Source: Chitinophaga nivalis
GTDB taxonomy: Bacteria; Bacteroidota; Bacteroidia; Chitinophagales; Chitinophagaceae
Assembly (NCBI RefSeq): GCF_025989125.1
Contig: NZ_JAPDNR010000001.1
Coordinates: forward strand, 7,180,087-7,244,086
DNA length: 64,000 nt
Direction of reading: 5' to 3'
Position 1 is the stretch's first letter; every line of letters begins with the position of its first letter. The notes below the pieces were generated by a model. It was not told where the DNA came from. It did no database searches and saw only the letters and a list, made by a program, of their open reading frames with translations. A program made the translations under genes and the position numbers. Of the stretch, positions 55,411-64,000 are shown in pieces.

Positions 55411-57525
55411 TTATTTTCCGATACGATATCCCAATCGGAGGTAAGCACTTCGCCCATAACCGGCATATAAGGTTCTCAGATCTCCCCGATAATGTTCCTG
55501 GCCATCTGTTGGGTGAAAGTTGATTTCCTTTACCCCCAGTAGATTCCGGACGCCGATGCTGGCCTCCAGCTGATTATTGAAAAAGGATTGGCCTGCATTT
55601 ATATCGAGCATATGAAAAGCGGGGGCCCGGTTATGTACCCTGATCAGGGCCGGTGCAGGCAACTCCCGTTCAAAAGAATAGACGGGCTGCCGGCCGGTAA
55701 AACGATAGTTGGCGTGTAGCCAGTATCCGTTGGAGAAAGTATAGGTAACCGCTGCTGTCGCCTGTGTATGAAAAAGATATTTATCATACTGGCTGGCATG
55801 GGCATAATCGTTTCCTTTCAGACCGGTGAGGAAAATCCCTGTTACTACCTGCAGGTGTGTACTACTGGCTGTTAGTGTTACTTTATTCAACCAGGAATAT
55901 TGTTTATTTAAGTTGGCATATTGAAACACCTCCTGTGTAGGTATCCGGTATGGCATGGCCACGATGATGATACGGTCTTTCAGTTCCCGGAAGCCGGACT
56001 GCACGGCTATTTGCACACGGGTATTACCGGTATGCCGGTAGCGGTATTGCCAGGTCAGCAACACGGCATTTCCTGTTTCCGGTTTCAGGGCTTCATTCCC
56101 TTCCAGCAGGTTAAACTCATTTTCCAGATAAGTAAATAACTCCCTGTGATTAGGAAAGCGGCGTACCTGTTCCAGTGTCAATTGCAGGTTGCTTTTCGGG
56201 TTCAGGTCATAATTCATCGATAGTGATACAGTGGGATAAGCTTTAGACAGTCCATTACCGGCTAATCTAAACCCTGGCTGCCATGCAAACCGACGAAATA
56301 CCTGCCATTGAAAAAAGGTGAATCCGGCGATGGAAAACACACTGCGATCTATTTCGCGGCTGAGATAAGTCCCGGGAGCCACTGCAATAAATCCGTTGGT
56401 TCGATCCATCTCCAGCCCCGCCTGCCACTTTATATTATCGGTCAGTGCTTTTTCCAGTCCTGCCCTGGCATAAAATGTTTTAGTTGCATAGAGGGTGGTT
56501 AGTGTGACGTCTTCCAGCGACTTATTATTTTCCGTATTGACCTTACCGATCCCTCTTTTGGTACTGCCTTCCTGCAAAGACAGATCTATATTAAATGCAG
56601 CTCCCTTCCACCAACTCCCCCGGAGGTTGATATGATGATTGGTCCGGCGGTTGACATAACGATTATCGGTAGCCGCGTATAGCGGTAAGGGCTCATTACC
56701 GGCAAACTCCTGTTCTACACCATGGCCATAGAAGGTCAGGTCTGTATTAAAATGGCTGCAGGTATAATAAGCAGACCAGGTTTTGCTTTGGAACGCCAGA
56801 TAGGCGGCTGCATTCCAGGCGGTATAAGGCGACCATTCATAGCCTCTTTGATAAGATGGACCCGAAGTATAGTCATCACCGTTAAAGGCGCCTCTATGCC
56901 CATTAAAACGATTTCTCACCCCACTAACACCAACAGATAGCTGCCTCGATAACTGATGATTGACGGATAAACCTTGTACATGCCGCCCCCTGGCGCCATG
57001 ACCGAAGCGCAGGTTATATTCATCTCCCACACTTTCTTCCTGTAGAAAAGCACGTAACGTCGTTTTTTCCGCGTCTCCCCCTTTATGGGTAATGATATTG
57101 GCAATACCTGTCAGGGTACCACTGCCATAGGCCACGCCTAACGGCGCCTGCGTGATCAGGATGGAATCCACATTGGCCAGGGGAATACTGCTGATATCTA
57201 CACGGCCGCCAAACATATCAGCGCCTCCTATGGGAATACCGTTGACCAGTATTTTAAAATACCGGCTGTCCAGATCAAATACCCGGGTACGCGCACCACC
57301 ATCAGCCGGGTACTGTTCCGTTTCTATATTTAGTTCATACCGGAGCACATCGGTCAGACTAACGGCGCCCATCTTATGTATATACGCCTTATCAATCACC
57401 TTCACGCCGGCAAAAGCAGTATCTGTAAAAGCCATAGCAGGACGCCGGGATTCCTGCGCCTGTGCATATCCGGACAAGAGCCACCCGCACAGTATACCCG
57501 CTGCTGTAATAATGCTGATTCGCAT
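55411..57525 (-). CDS. TonB-dependent receptor (haem-operon, short form)
   Basis: A 704-residue outer-membrane receptor starting at ATG 57525 (MRISIITAAGILCGWLLSGY then AQA). The plug comes directly after the signal (SLTDVLRYELNIETE, DLDSRYFKILVNGIPIGG, GSGTLTGIANIITHKGG), with no carboxypeptidase-like or STN domain, followed by the barrel (end YLRLGYRIGK). It is related to the larger receptor in the same operon (60518-63217) and may share the ligand. It is 106 bp downstream of HmuY. Confidence 0.9.
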   Translation of the reverse strand: MRISIITAAGILCGWLLSGYAQAQESRRPAMAFTDTAFAGVKVIDKAYIHKMGAVSLTDVLRYELNIETEQYPADGGARTRVFDLDSRYFKILVNGIPIGGADMFGGRVDISSIPLANVDSILITQAPLGVAYGSGTLTGIANIITHKGGDAEKTTLRAFLQEESVGDEYNLRFGHGARGRHVQGLSVNHQLSRQLSVGVSGVRNRFNGHRGAFNGDDYTSGPSYQRGYEWSPYTAWNAAAYLAFQSKTWSAYYTCSHFNTDLTFYGHGVEQEFAGNEPLPLYAATDNRYVNRRTNHHINLRGSWWKGAAFNIDLSLQEGSTKRGIGKVNTENNKSLEDVTLTTLYATKTFYARAGLEKALTDNIKWQAGLEMDRTNGFIAVAPGTYLSREIDRSVFSIAGFTFFQWQVFRRFAWQPGFRLAGNGLSKAYPTVSLSMNYDLNPKSNLQLTLEQVRRFPNHRELFTYLENEFNLLEGNEALKPETGNAVLLTWQYRYRHTGNTRVQIAVQSGFRELKDRIIIVAMPYRIPTQEVFQYANLNKQYSWLNKVTLTASSTHLQVVTGIFLTGLKGNDYAHASQYDKYLFHTQATAAVTYTFSNGYWLHANYRFTGRQPVYSFERELPAPALIRVHNRAPAFHMLDINAGQSFFNNQLEASIGVRNLLGVKEINFHPTDGQEHYRGDLRTLYAGYGRSAYLRLGYRIGK

Positions 57526-57631
57526 CTGAATAATTAATATAGTAGTCAATTACCTCCTCCCCTGGTTATTGTGAGAAATCCAGACCATTCGTAAATGGCC
57601 TGGATTTATATCACAAGGAAGGTTTCAATGC

Positions 57632-58894
57632 TCAGAGACTGGCAATCCTTGTATATCTGTATTTGATACCGTTGTTAACAGGGTTGCTGGTGCTGCTGGT
57701 AGTCAGGTTATCGAATTTCAGTTTGTACACGTTACCGTTAGCCAGTTTAATTACATAAAATCTGTCCACAAAAATCCGGTAGTTACCCATGTCGAGGTTT
57801 CTCCAGTATTGACCGATTTCCTCCTGGCTGGCCAGACTAAATTTAGCATCATCAATATTGGCTGCATTAAATGACAGGAACTGACTCTCGATGGAATTAG
57901 CCACGTTCAATGCAGGGTCACTGCTGCCTGAACCGGAGAAGTTCGGATCAAAAGGACCAGGAGAACCAGCAGTGCTCGCAGTTGTTTGTACGCGATATAC
58001 CTGTACACCGGTGTTATTGTTCAATACCACTCCTTTCAGCGGGAATGCATAGGAATCTGTACCACCACTGATGTAACGTCTGAGGGTAACAGAACTTAAA
58101 CCCAGGTTCCAATCGGCTATAGCCGGTTGTACAACCGGTACGAGACCAGCGCCTAACTTAACAAACTGATACTGGTGTGTATTGTTTTTGGTTACACCTA
58201 CAGCAGAGATGGCGCTGCCGGGGAAAACCCAACCACCACTGCTGGGTGGTGTGATAGGACGGTAACGCACACCATAGCCGGTAGCCGTTGCATTCACTTC
58301 TACCAGGAAATACTCCACGGTTACAGGAGCTGCACTGGTATCCGGATGTACCTGCACAGGCGGCACCTTCATTAAATACACTTTATTCGTCGTCGTCGGT
58401 GTGCCGATTACAAATTGTCCATCGCGGTGCAAATCAAACGTAGAGATAGCGCCCATATTAGCGAATCCGCCGTTGATAGAATCGTAAGCAGCTGTCAGCT
58501 GTGCCGTGCTACCTACACTGCCAGTAATGGTAGTTCTGCCGGCCAGGTGAACGGCCTGTGTTTTTACGGAGTAATTGAGGATAACCCGGCTAAGACCTGT
58601 GCCGTCCCAAAAACCGAGGGTCCAGGCATCTTTCTTAGAGGCTTTGGCATTGGCGGATGAGGTGAAATCAAACCAGGCCTGAGAGTTATCCAGGTCAGGG
58701 GTTGCACCCGGAACGATATTGGATAGGTTGGCAGGGCCGATAGTACGGGTAGTAATAGGTTCTGTTACCGGCGTATAGGCAGCCGTGCGGTTGTTAAGGC
58801 TCAGTTTAGCGGAGTCCAGGTCATTTTGTTTATTACATGCGGTGCCCGCGACCAGTGCTACCAGTCCAAAAAAGGTAAGATATCTAAGGTTCAT
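57632..58894 (-). CDS. hmuY: HmuY-family haem-binding lipoprotein
   Basis: A 420-residue lipoprotein (lipobox AGTAC). The HmuY pattern begins NSQAWFDFTSSANAKAS and continues KDAWTLGFWDGTGLSRVIL; the late segment QFLSFNAANIDDAKFSLASQ and the end FKLDNLT-type strands also fit the family. HmuY binds haem on the surface and passes it to a TonB receptor. The protein is longer than Porphyromonas gingivalis HmuY (about 216 residues), as in many Bacteroidota members. It lies between two TonB receptors. Confidence 0.85.
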   Translation of the reverse strand: MNLRYLTFFGLVALVAGTACNKQNDLDSAKLSLNNRTAAYTPVTEPITTRTIGPANLSNIVPGATPDLDNSQAWFDFTSSANAKASKKDAWTLGFWDGTGLSRVILNYSVKTQAVHLAGRTTITGSVGSTAQLTAAYDSINGGFANMGAISTFDLHRDGQFVIGTPTTTNKVYLMKVPPVQVHPDTSAAPVTVEYFLVEVNATATGYGVRYRPITPPSSGGWVFPGSAISAVGVTKNNTHQYQFVKLGAGLVPVVQPAIADWNLGLSSVTLRRYISGGTDSYAFPLKGVVLNNNTGVQVYRVQTTASTAGSPGPFDPNFSGSGSSDPALNVANSIESQFLSFNAANIDDAKFSLASQEEIGQYWRNLDMGNYRIFVDRFYVIKLANGNVYKLKFDNLTTSSTSNPVNNGIKYRYTRIASL

Positions 58895-58957
58895 GATCTT
58901 GAATTACGATTGTTTAAAAATGAATTTTCATATATGGATTTCCTTGTGATTTTTTGC

Positions 58958-60490
58958 TTAATTCGCTACCGTTATTTCCACCTCACCTACCGATGACCAT
59001 GCCTCTACAAAACAATCATTGCATGTGCCCTGGGCGTCCTGTGTTTTCTTGCTGATAATGAGTTTGCGCAACGGTTGCGTAATATGTTTTTCCTGGGTGC
59101 TTAAACTAACCTGTGTCAGTTTTTTGTAATCGCTCAGGTCCAGGGTAGCGCCGGGAAAGTCAATCTCATTGATGCCGATTGCTTCCAGCGTTTCCTTATG
59201 TTGCGCGATATGCAGTAAATCGCTGAAGGTGGCTCTTCTGGCGTTAATGGAGAAAGCACCATAGCTCAGATAGCGGAGCGGCGCCAGGGTAGCCAGATCT
59301 ATTGCATTGGGCAGATCAATATTTGCGAGGCTGAACTTACCCGGTGTAATGTTAGAGAGTTCAAGTTTTTTCAGTTTTATGAGAGAGCGATCCGGTAATA
59401 TGGCACCGTTAATAGCAAACTGGCTGTATGGTTCATTCAGTCCTTCAGGGATGGTAGCACCACCAAAACCAGACAACTTTACTTCGTCTACTTCCCGGTT
59501 CGTTTCGCTACCAATCGTTAAGAAGAAAGCATTTACTTCTTTTGCTTCAATCACCACCCGCTTTGCGCCCGGAAGTGCGGCATCTCCTATTCCTCCATAC
59601 CTGCCGGTAAACACGACCTTTGTCAGGTGTTGTTTATTGGGTAGTAATACCGTCGTGAGATTTTCTGCGATCGACCTGGGTATCACCAATGTTTCCAATA
59701 AATCATACCTGCCGGTGAAATCGAGTACTTCTCCCCATTTACCCGCTGTAATCACCAGGTGTTTCAGCTGCCGGAGCTGCTCTATTTTCAATTCATTTTT
59801 ATAGCCGATTTTTAAGGACTCCAGGCCTGTCAGGCTGTTGAGGTCTGCTATCTCATCCACAATGGTGGCTTCCAGCTTTTTAACCCCTTTGAATTTCCGG
59901 ATGTTTACCAACGTGGTAGGCCATGCCACCAGGCTGTCTACCCGTTCAATATCTGCCCGGGAAAAACGATTCGGTTTGCCGGTAATCGGTTTAATGTTAT
60001 AATTCGCCGCTAAAAATCTGGTGAGCGTTTCTATAAAACTTTGTTGTCCGGGTACAGGCGTCGTATCAAATTCTACTTCTTCGGCATTGTAGCTGGCCTT
60101 TGCATCTTCCAGTTCCCGCTGCAGTTTTGCCTTCCGGGGCAATTGATCACTAACGAGCTTCAGTTTATTTTCCAGCTGTTTATATGCTTCCTGGAAGTTT
60201 AATTCCGGATTGGTACGCAAGGCGCCGATCGCCGGGATGATATCCTTTATCTGCTTCACCCCTTCCAGCAACACGGTCAGCCGGGTTTTCGTGCCGTTAT
60301 CCGTGACCTTTTCCAAAAGCCTTCCGAGTGAAGCGATATCATCTTCTTTAATCACCGGTTGCTCCGCTACTTCATTGATTCTTTGTTCGGTGAGGACGTT
60401 GTAGTCAATACTTTCCTGGTTGTTTTTTTTGCAGGCAAAAAGCAGCATCAGTAAAAGCAAGGGTAATAAGTATATTTTATTCATCTTCAT
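58958..60490 (-). CDS. Leucine-rich-repeat-like lipoprotein
   Basis: A 510-residue lipoprotein from ATG 60490 (lipobox LFAC, then KKNN). An N-terminal helical region (about 25-160) leads to a repeat region with leucine-rich-repeat-like units (LNSLTGLESLKIGYKNELKI, LRQLKHLVITAG, YDLLETLVIPRS). Two cysteines near the end form a CNDC motif. The family is unknown; LRR-like folds bind ligands or proteins. It lies between a receptor and HmuY in the operon, so it may be a surface ligand-capture component. Confidence 0.72.
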   Translation of the reverse strand: MKMNKIYLLPLLLLMLLFACKKNNQESIDYNVLTEQRINEVAEQPVIKEDDIASLGRLLEKVTDNGTKTRLTVLLEGVKQIKDIIPAIGALRTNPELNFQEAYKQLENKLKLVSDQLPRKAKLQRELEDAKASYNAEEVEFDTTPVPGQQSFIETLTRFLAANYNIKPITGKPNRFSRADIERVDSLVAWPTTLVNIRKFKGVKKLEATIVDEIADLNSLTGLESLKIGYKNELKIEQLRQLKHLVITAGKWGEVLDFTGRYDLLETLVIPRSIAENLTTVLLPNKQHLTKVVFTGRYGGIGDAALPGAKRVVIEAKEVNAFFLTIGSETNREVDEVKLSGFGGATIPEGLNEPYSQFAINGAILPDRSLIKLKKLELSNITPGKFSLANIDLPNAIDLATLAPLRYLSYGAFSINARRATFSDLLHIAQHKETLEAIGINEIDFPGATLDLSDYKKLTQVSLSTQEKHITQPLRKLIISKKTQDAQGTCNDCFVEAWSSVGEVEITVAN

Positions 60491-60517
60491 GATCAATCTT
60501 TCATTTTGAAATTCCTG

Positions 60518-63217
60518 TTAATTAAATATGCTGTAAGAGAGTTTTAAAAAATAACTGCGGCCATAGTACAGGCGCATGGTTCTTTGCGGATTCAGGTGCA
60601 TGTTATCCGGCTTATTCACCGGCTTGTATTGGATATCCGTTACATCAAACAGGTTTCTGACACCCACACGTATATCCAGTTTTTTCCGGAAGATGGCTTT
60701 CGCAATATTGATATCCAGGTTATGATAGGGATCCGTCTGATTCAGTATTTTAATGAAACCGTCGGGGGATTCCACAAAAACATACAGCGGTTGTTTGCCT
60801 ACGTAGCGGTAAAATGCCGCCGCCCTGATATCCAGTGGCAATACGTAGGTAAACTGGGCAGTAGCCTGCGTATTCAGCAACAGTTTATTATAGTCATCAA
60901 CGGATTTGTTGTCGTCGCCCCGATACCCGAGCAAGGAACCCGCCAATTGTAAATTGAATTTATCAGACACCAGGTTCACGTTTACCTGGTTCAACAGGCC
61001 ATTGTATTTATTTTCATTGGTATAGGTATTTCTTCCGGTCACGGAGTTATCGTCCGGTGTGCGGTAGGTAATGGTGATGATCCGGTCTGTGATGTACTGG
61101 AACATCGAGCTGAGGTTGGTTTCCAGGTTAAGGTGGGCGCCCAGCGCTTTTTTGTATGTCCATTGCAGCTCTGCTGATCTGCCGTATTCGGGCCGCAGAT
61201 CCGGATTGCCCCGGTAATCGTGTATACTGTTGACATACCAGGAATACAACTCTTCGTAATTGGGAAACCGCGTAGAAGTACCGATGATCAGTCGCAGATC
61301 GTGGTGCTCGTTGATGATATAACGGGTCGTGACAGACTGATTCGTGCGCATTTTTAGCTTATTGCTGTAGTTGACCCGAAAGCCGGGCCGGATCATCAAC
61401 GACTTGGATACATGCCATTCTGCTGAGGTATAGGCCGATCCGGTAAACAGCGTTTGTTCGATGGGATTGCTGAGCGACACATCTCCAAACCAGTTGGTAT
61501 ATCCCTGATTACCGGTGGTATTATCCATTTCAAAGCCTACGTTATAATCCAGCTTATCTGTTACAATAGGTTTCAGCAAGGTGCCCTTCGCATAAAAACC
61601 CTGCGACTGATAATGCTTCTCCCAATCTGTTGCTTTTATTTTTTCACTGCCGGGAATACCATTGGCCTTATCGATTACCGAATTATCGAACAGGTTAATT
61701 GCCTGGCGGCGGTGTTCCAATCCGTTTTTCTGGAAGGAAACATCCAATGAATAATAAGCATCTTTCCAAAAGTCGCCCCGTACACTCAGGTGATGATTAT
61801 ATCGGTGGGTACGATAATCATTATTGACAGAAGCGTTGATCATTAACTGCTCATCTTTCAGCAAAAACCCCATCGCCCGGTGATCGAAATTGGTGAGGTT
61901 GGAACTAAAATAATTGAACTTATAAAAGAGATTGAGCCCCTTACCTGTACGGGATATATAGACATTCCCATTCCAGGACTCCTTGGGCGACCACTCATAT
62001 CCGCGTTTCGGTGCATCATAGGGATCAATCGTCTTCGTCACGATGCCGGCGCCTTCATACTGGCCCCAGTAGCCATTAAACCGGTCACGGGAGACTGAGC
62101 CGCCGACAGACAGGTTGCTCATTAATTGATGGCTTACATTCAGCTTTTGTATATGCCGGCCTTTAGCACTGGTACCAAAGTCAGTATTGTATTCGTTTCT
62201 GACTGTTTCTTCTTGTATTTCCAATGTCAGATCCGTTTTGTTTTTTGCATTTTTTTTTGTGATGATATTAATCACACCGGAAATACTATTGGCGCCATAT
62301 TCCACCCCCATTGCACCTTTCACAATTTCCACCCGCTCTACGTCATCCAGGCTGATGGTAGACAGATCTACATCACTACCCATGTTTTCATCACCGGCAA
62401 TAGGAATATTATCCATCAGTATTTTCATATACTGGCTATTGAGGCCCAGTACCCTGATCTTCGATCTGCCGGTACCGGATTGATTCTCGATTTCAATGTT
62501 CAACTGTTGTTTCAGTAACTCCGCTACTGTACTCACAGCCATGTTTTGTATTTGTTTTTTATCGATGACTTCTACCCGGTAGATTGATTTATTTAATGCC
62601 TGCGGCTTATATTGTCCCGTCACTACTACGGGGTTGAGCATATTATTACGCTCACCGGCATTCCGAAGGGTTAGCTGCAGCGTAACCGTTTGATTTGCGG
62701 TAATAACTACGGCCTGACGGTTGCCTTCATAACTCACATGCGACAACTCCAGTACATACTTTCCGGCCTCGATCTGTTGAATTAAAAAATGGCCCTGCTT
62801 ATCTGTAGTTGTTTTATAACGGCCACCAGCCAACGAAACAGTAACACCTGCCACCGGCAATTTTCCGGCATCTGTAATGGTTCCCTGCAGCGAGCCCTTT
62901 CCGGCCCTGGCAGGTTTTATAGCCACGGTATGTCCTGATTGCTGAAAAGACAATCCCGTTTGTGTACCCAGTTGTGTTAAAATATCTCCCACAGTACCGG
63001 AGGTGGCTGATAGGGATACCGACTGTGATAATTCCTTATCCAAACCACTATAAATAAAATGGATGCCGGCTTTTTCCTGCAGCTGCTGTAGTACCGCTTT
63101 CACGGTAAGCCGCCGGGGGATGATGTTAACGGCTGGTTGTTGCGCCTGTAATACATAGCAGCACAAGCACATGCAGCAGGCCATATATAGTCTGATACCT
63201 TTGATTACTACACTCAT
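60518..63217 (-). CDS. STN-type TonB-dependent receptor
   Basis: An 899-residue outer-membrane receptor. After the signal peptide comes a secretin/TonB short N-terminal (STN) domain (RRLTVKAVLQQLQEKAG, then IHFIYSGLDKE), then a carboxypeptidase-like domain (LQGTITDAGKLPVAGVTVSL), plug (STVAELLKQQLNIEIENQ, YGANSISGVINIITKKN) and barrel ending with Phe-Asn. The STN domain passes an uptake signal to FecR, which lies directly upstream. It is the first structural gene of the operon, 26 bp after the FecR gene. Confidence 0.93.
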   Translation of the reverse strand: MSVVIKGIRLYMACCMCLCCYVLQAQQPAVNIIPRRLTVKAVLQQLQEKAGIHFIYSGLDKELSQSVSLSATSGTVGDILTQLGTQTGLSFQQSGHTVAIKPARAGKGSLQGTITDAGKLPVAGVTVSLAGGRYKTTTDKQGHFLIQQIEAGKYVLELSHVSYEGNRQAVVITANQTVTLQLTLRNAGERNNMLNPVVVTGQYKPQALNKSIYRVEVIDKKQIQNMAVSTVAELLKQQLNIEIENQSGTGRSKIRVLGLNSQYMKILMDNIPIAGDENMGSDVDLSTISLDDVERVEIVKGAMGVEYGANSISGVINIITKKNAKNKTDLTLEIQEETVRNEYNTDFGTSAKGRHIQKLNVSHQLMSNLSVGGSVSRDRFNGYWGQYEGAGIVTKTIDPYDAPKRGYEWSPKESWNGNVYISRTGKGLNLFYKFNYFSSNLTNFDHRAMGFLLKDEQLMINASVNNDYRTHRYNHHLSVRGDFWKDAYYSLDVSFQKNGLEHRRQAINLFDNSVIDKANGIPGSEKIKATDWEKHYQSQGFYAKGTLLKPIVTDKLDYNVGFEMDNTTGNQGYTNWFGDVSLSNPIEQTLFTGSAYTSAEWHVSKSLMIRPGFRVNYSNKLKMRTNQSVTTRYIINEHHDLRLIIGTSTRFPNYEELYSWYVNSIHDYRGNPDLRPEYGRSAELQWTYKKALGAHLNLETNLSSMFQYITDRIITITYRTPDDNSVTGRNTYTNENKYNGLLNQVNVNLVSDKFNLQLAGSLLGYRGDDNKSVDDYNKLLLNTQATAQFTYVLPLDIRAAAFYRYVGKQPLYVFVESPDGFIKILNQTDPYHNLDINIAKAIFRKKLDIRVGVRNLFDVTDIQYKPVNKPDNMHLNPQRTMRLYYGRSYFLKLSYSIFN

Positions 63218-63243
63218 TTTTTTATTCCTCGTTAATTACTTAT

Positions 63244-64000
63244 TTATTCAGGGATGCGCACACCGACGATGTCATCTTTATGTGTAAATTTTAGTGCAGT
63301 ACTGAATTCCAGCATGGATAAAACCTTTTCCAGCGACAGATTATCTACAGTAGCCGTGAGCGGCATATTCCAATCAATATTTCCTTTTGGTATAAACTGT
63401 ACACCATAATATGCTCCCAGTCGTTTCAATACCTGGCTCAGTGGCAGGTTATCAAAACGCAGGATACCTTTTGTCCATCCGGTTACCTGGGCACCGGCCG
63501 GGAAATCCCCGACGCTGGTGACCAGTCCCCGGGACTTATTATACAGCAATTCCTGTCCTGGTTTTAACTGACGGGTAGTATTATTGGCAGCGGCAAACTG
63601 TATGCAGCCCGTAGTCAGCATAACACTGATGAACGGATCACTGGCCGTATTACGTACATTGAACGTAGTACCCAATACCCGAATGGTAGTGCCGGAACTA
63701 TGCACCATAAAAGGCTGTTCCGGGCGACGGGCTACCTCTAAAAATATCTCGCCTTCTGTGAGATGAATGTCTCTGGTATTACCATCAAAATTTTCCGGAA
63801 ACTGTATGGTACTTCCGCTCATGAGATGTACCACACTACTGTCGGCCAGTAATATGCGCGAGCGGCTACCTTTGGGAGCGGTATAGGTTTTTAATTGTGC
63901 CGCCACCTGTTGTGTGGTAACAGTTGTCACATGAGACCGGAAGAATAAACCACCGGTAACCAGCAGCCCTATCATACATGCTGCTGCGGCAGCAGCTACC
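63244..64000 (-). CDS. FecR-type anti-sigma regulator (5' end outside window)
   Basis: The frame is open to the right edge, so the N-terminal cytoplasmic part is missing. The visible part (about 250 residues) starts with the end of an Ala-rich transmembrane helix (AAAAAACMIGLLVTGGLFF) and contains the periplasmic FecR domain (APKGSRSRILLADSSVVHLM, GEIFLEVARRPEQPFMVHSS, IRVLGTTFNVR). A C-terminal STN-like DUF4974 domain follows (LRFDNLPLSQVLKRLGAYYG). FecR holds an ECF sigma factor, probably encoded further upstream, and responds to the loaded STN receptor downstream. It starts the haem operon. Confidence 0.9.
   Translation of the reverse strand, partial: VAAAAAACMIGLLVTGGLFFRSHVTTVTTQQVAAQLKTYTAPKGSRSRILLADSSVVHLMSGSTIQFPENFDGNTRDIHLTEGEIFLEVARRPEQPFMVHSSGTTIRVLGTTFNVRNTASDPFISVMLTTGCIQFAAANNTTRQLKPGQELLYNKSRGLVTSVGDFPAGAQVTGWTKGILRFDNLPLSQVLKRLGAYYGVQFIPKGNIDWNMPLTATVDNLSLEKVLSMLEFSTALKFTHKDDIVGVRIPE

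Overview
The window comes from a Bacteroidota genome, most probably Chitinophaga or a close relative in the Chitinophagaceae. The evidence is type IX secretion (T9SS) C-terminal sorting tails, several TonB-dependent receptors with SusC-like N-terminal domains, FecR and HmuY proteins, DUF4369/TlpA-like thioredoxins, Bacteroidota GG-leader peptide chemistry, and genes that mostly lack strong Shine-Dalgarno sequences. I saw no rRNA, tRNA, CRISPR array or insertion sequence. Convergent gene ends are often closed by long, clean hairpin terminators.

Layout. Bases 1-5426 carry the 3' part of a giant secreted BNR/IPT/FG-GAP protein. Bases 5.6-18.2 kb hold small stress, regulatory and enzyme genes. 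These are an HxlR regulator divergent from a quinone-oxidoreductase-like gene, a VOC protein, a class 3 lipase, a Q-type subclass B3 metallo-beta-lactamase beside a second exported MBL-fold protein, alpha/beta hydrolases, a second HxlR gene with a similar operator, and a Crp/Fnr-esterase pair. Bases 18.3-23.8 kb hold a T9SS metalloprotease, a MarR gene with a 38-bp palindromic operator upstream and a secreted partner, and a small lipoprotein. Bases 24.2-26.5 kb hold an AT-rich 781-residue orphan whose N-terminus looks like that of cargo proteins of extracellular contractile injection systems (eCIS).

The most interesting region is 26.6-36.0 kb. A leftward cluster encodes a C39-like/VKOR/thioredoxin fusion, a 118-residue GG-leader precursor, a DUF4369 protein, a DUF4369-TlpA thioredoxin, a C39 peptidase ABC exporter and an HlyD-type adaptor. 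A TolC-like outer-membrane protein is divergent from it. The precursor's mature part contains an LDL-receptor class A (LDLa) repeat with near-canonical cysteine spacing, the DGSDE calcium signature, and Met in place of cysteine IV. LDLa repeats are a hallmark of animal extracellular proteins. The locus therefore reads as a dedicated export and disulfide-bonding machine for a calcium-binding, disulfide-rich peptide, and it is my best candidate for an undescribed system.

Bases 36.2-41.6 kb hold a TonB receptor with a PI-PLC-like phospholipase and a membrane-anchored AraC regulator. Bases 41.9-52.8 kb are mixed: a CAP-domain protein, a c-type haem protein, an amidohydrolase, YceI, DUF493, a DUF4397 lipoprotein and an RHS-type protein without a toxin tip. 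Bases 52.8-64.0 kb form one leftward haem/iron-uptake operon: FecR (cut by the window edge), an STN-TonB receptor, a leucine-rich lipoprotein, HmuY, a second TonB receptor, DUF6607 and an S41 peptidase.
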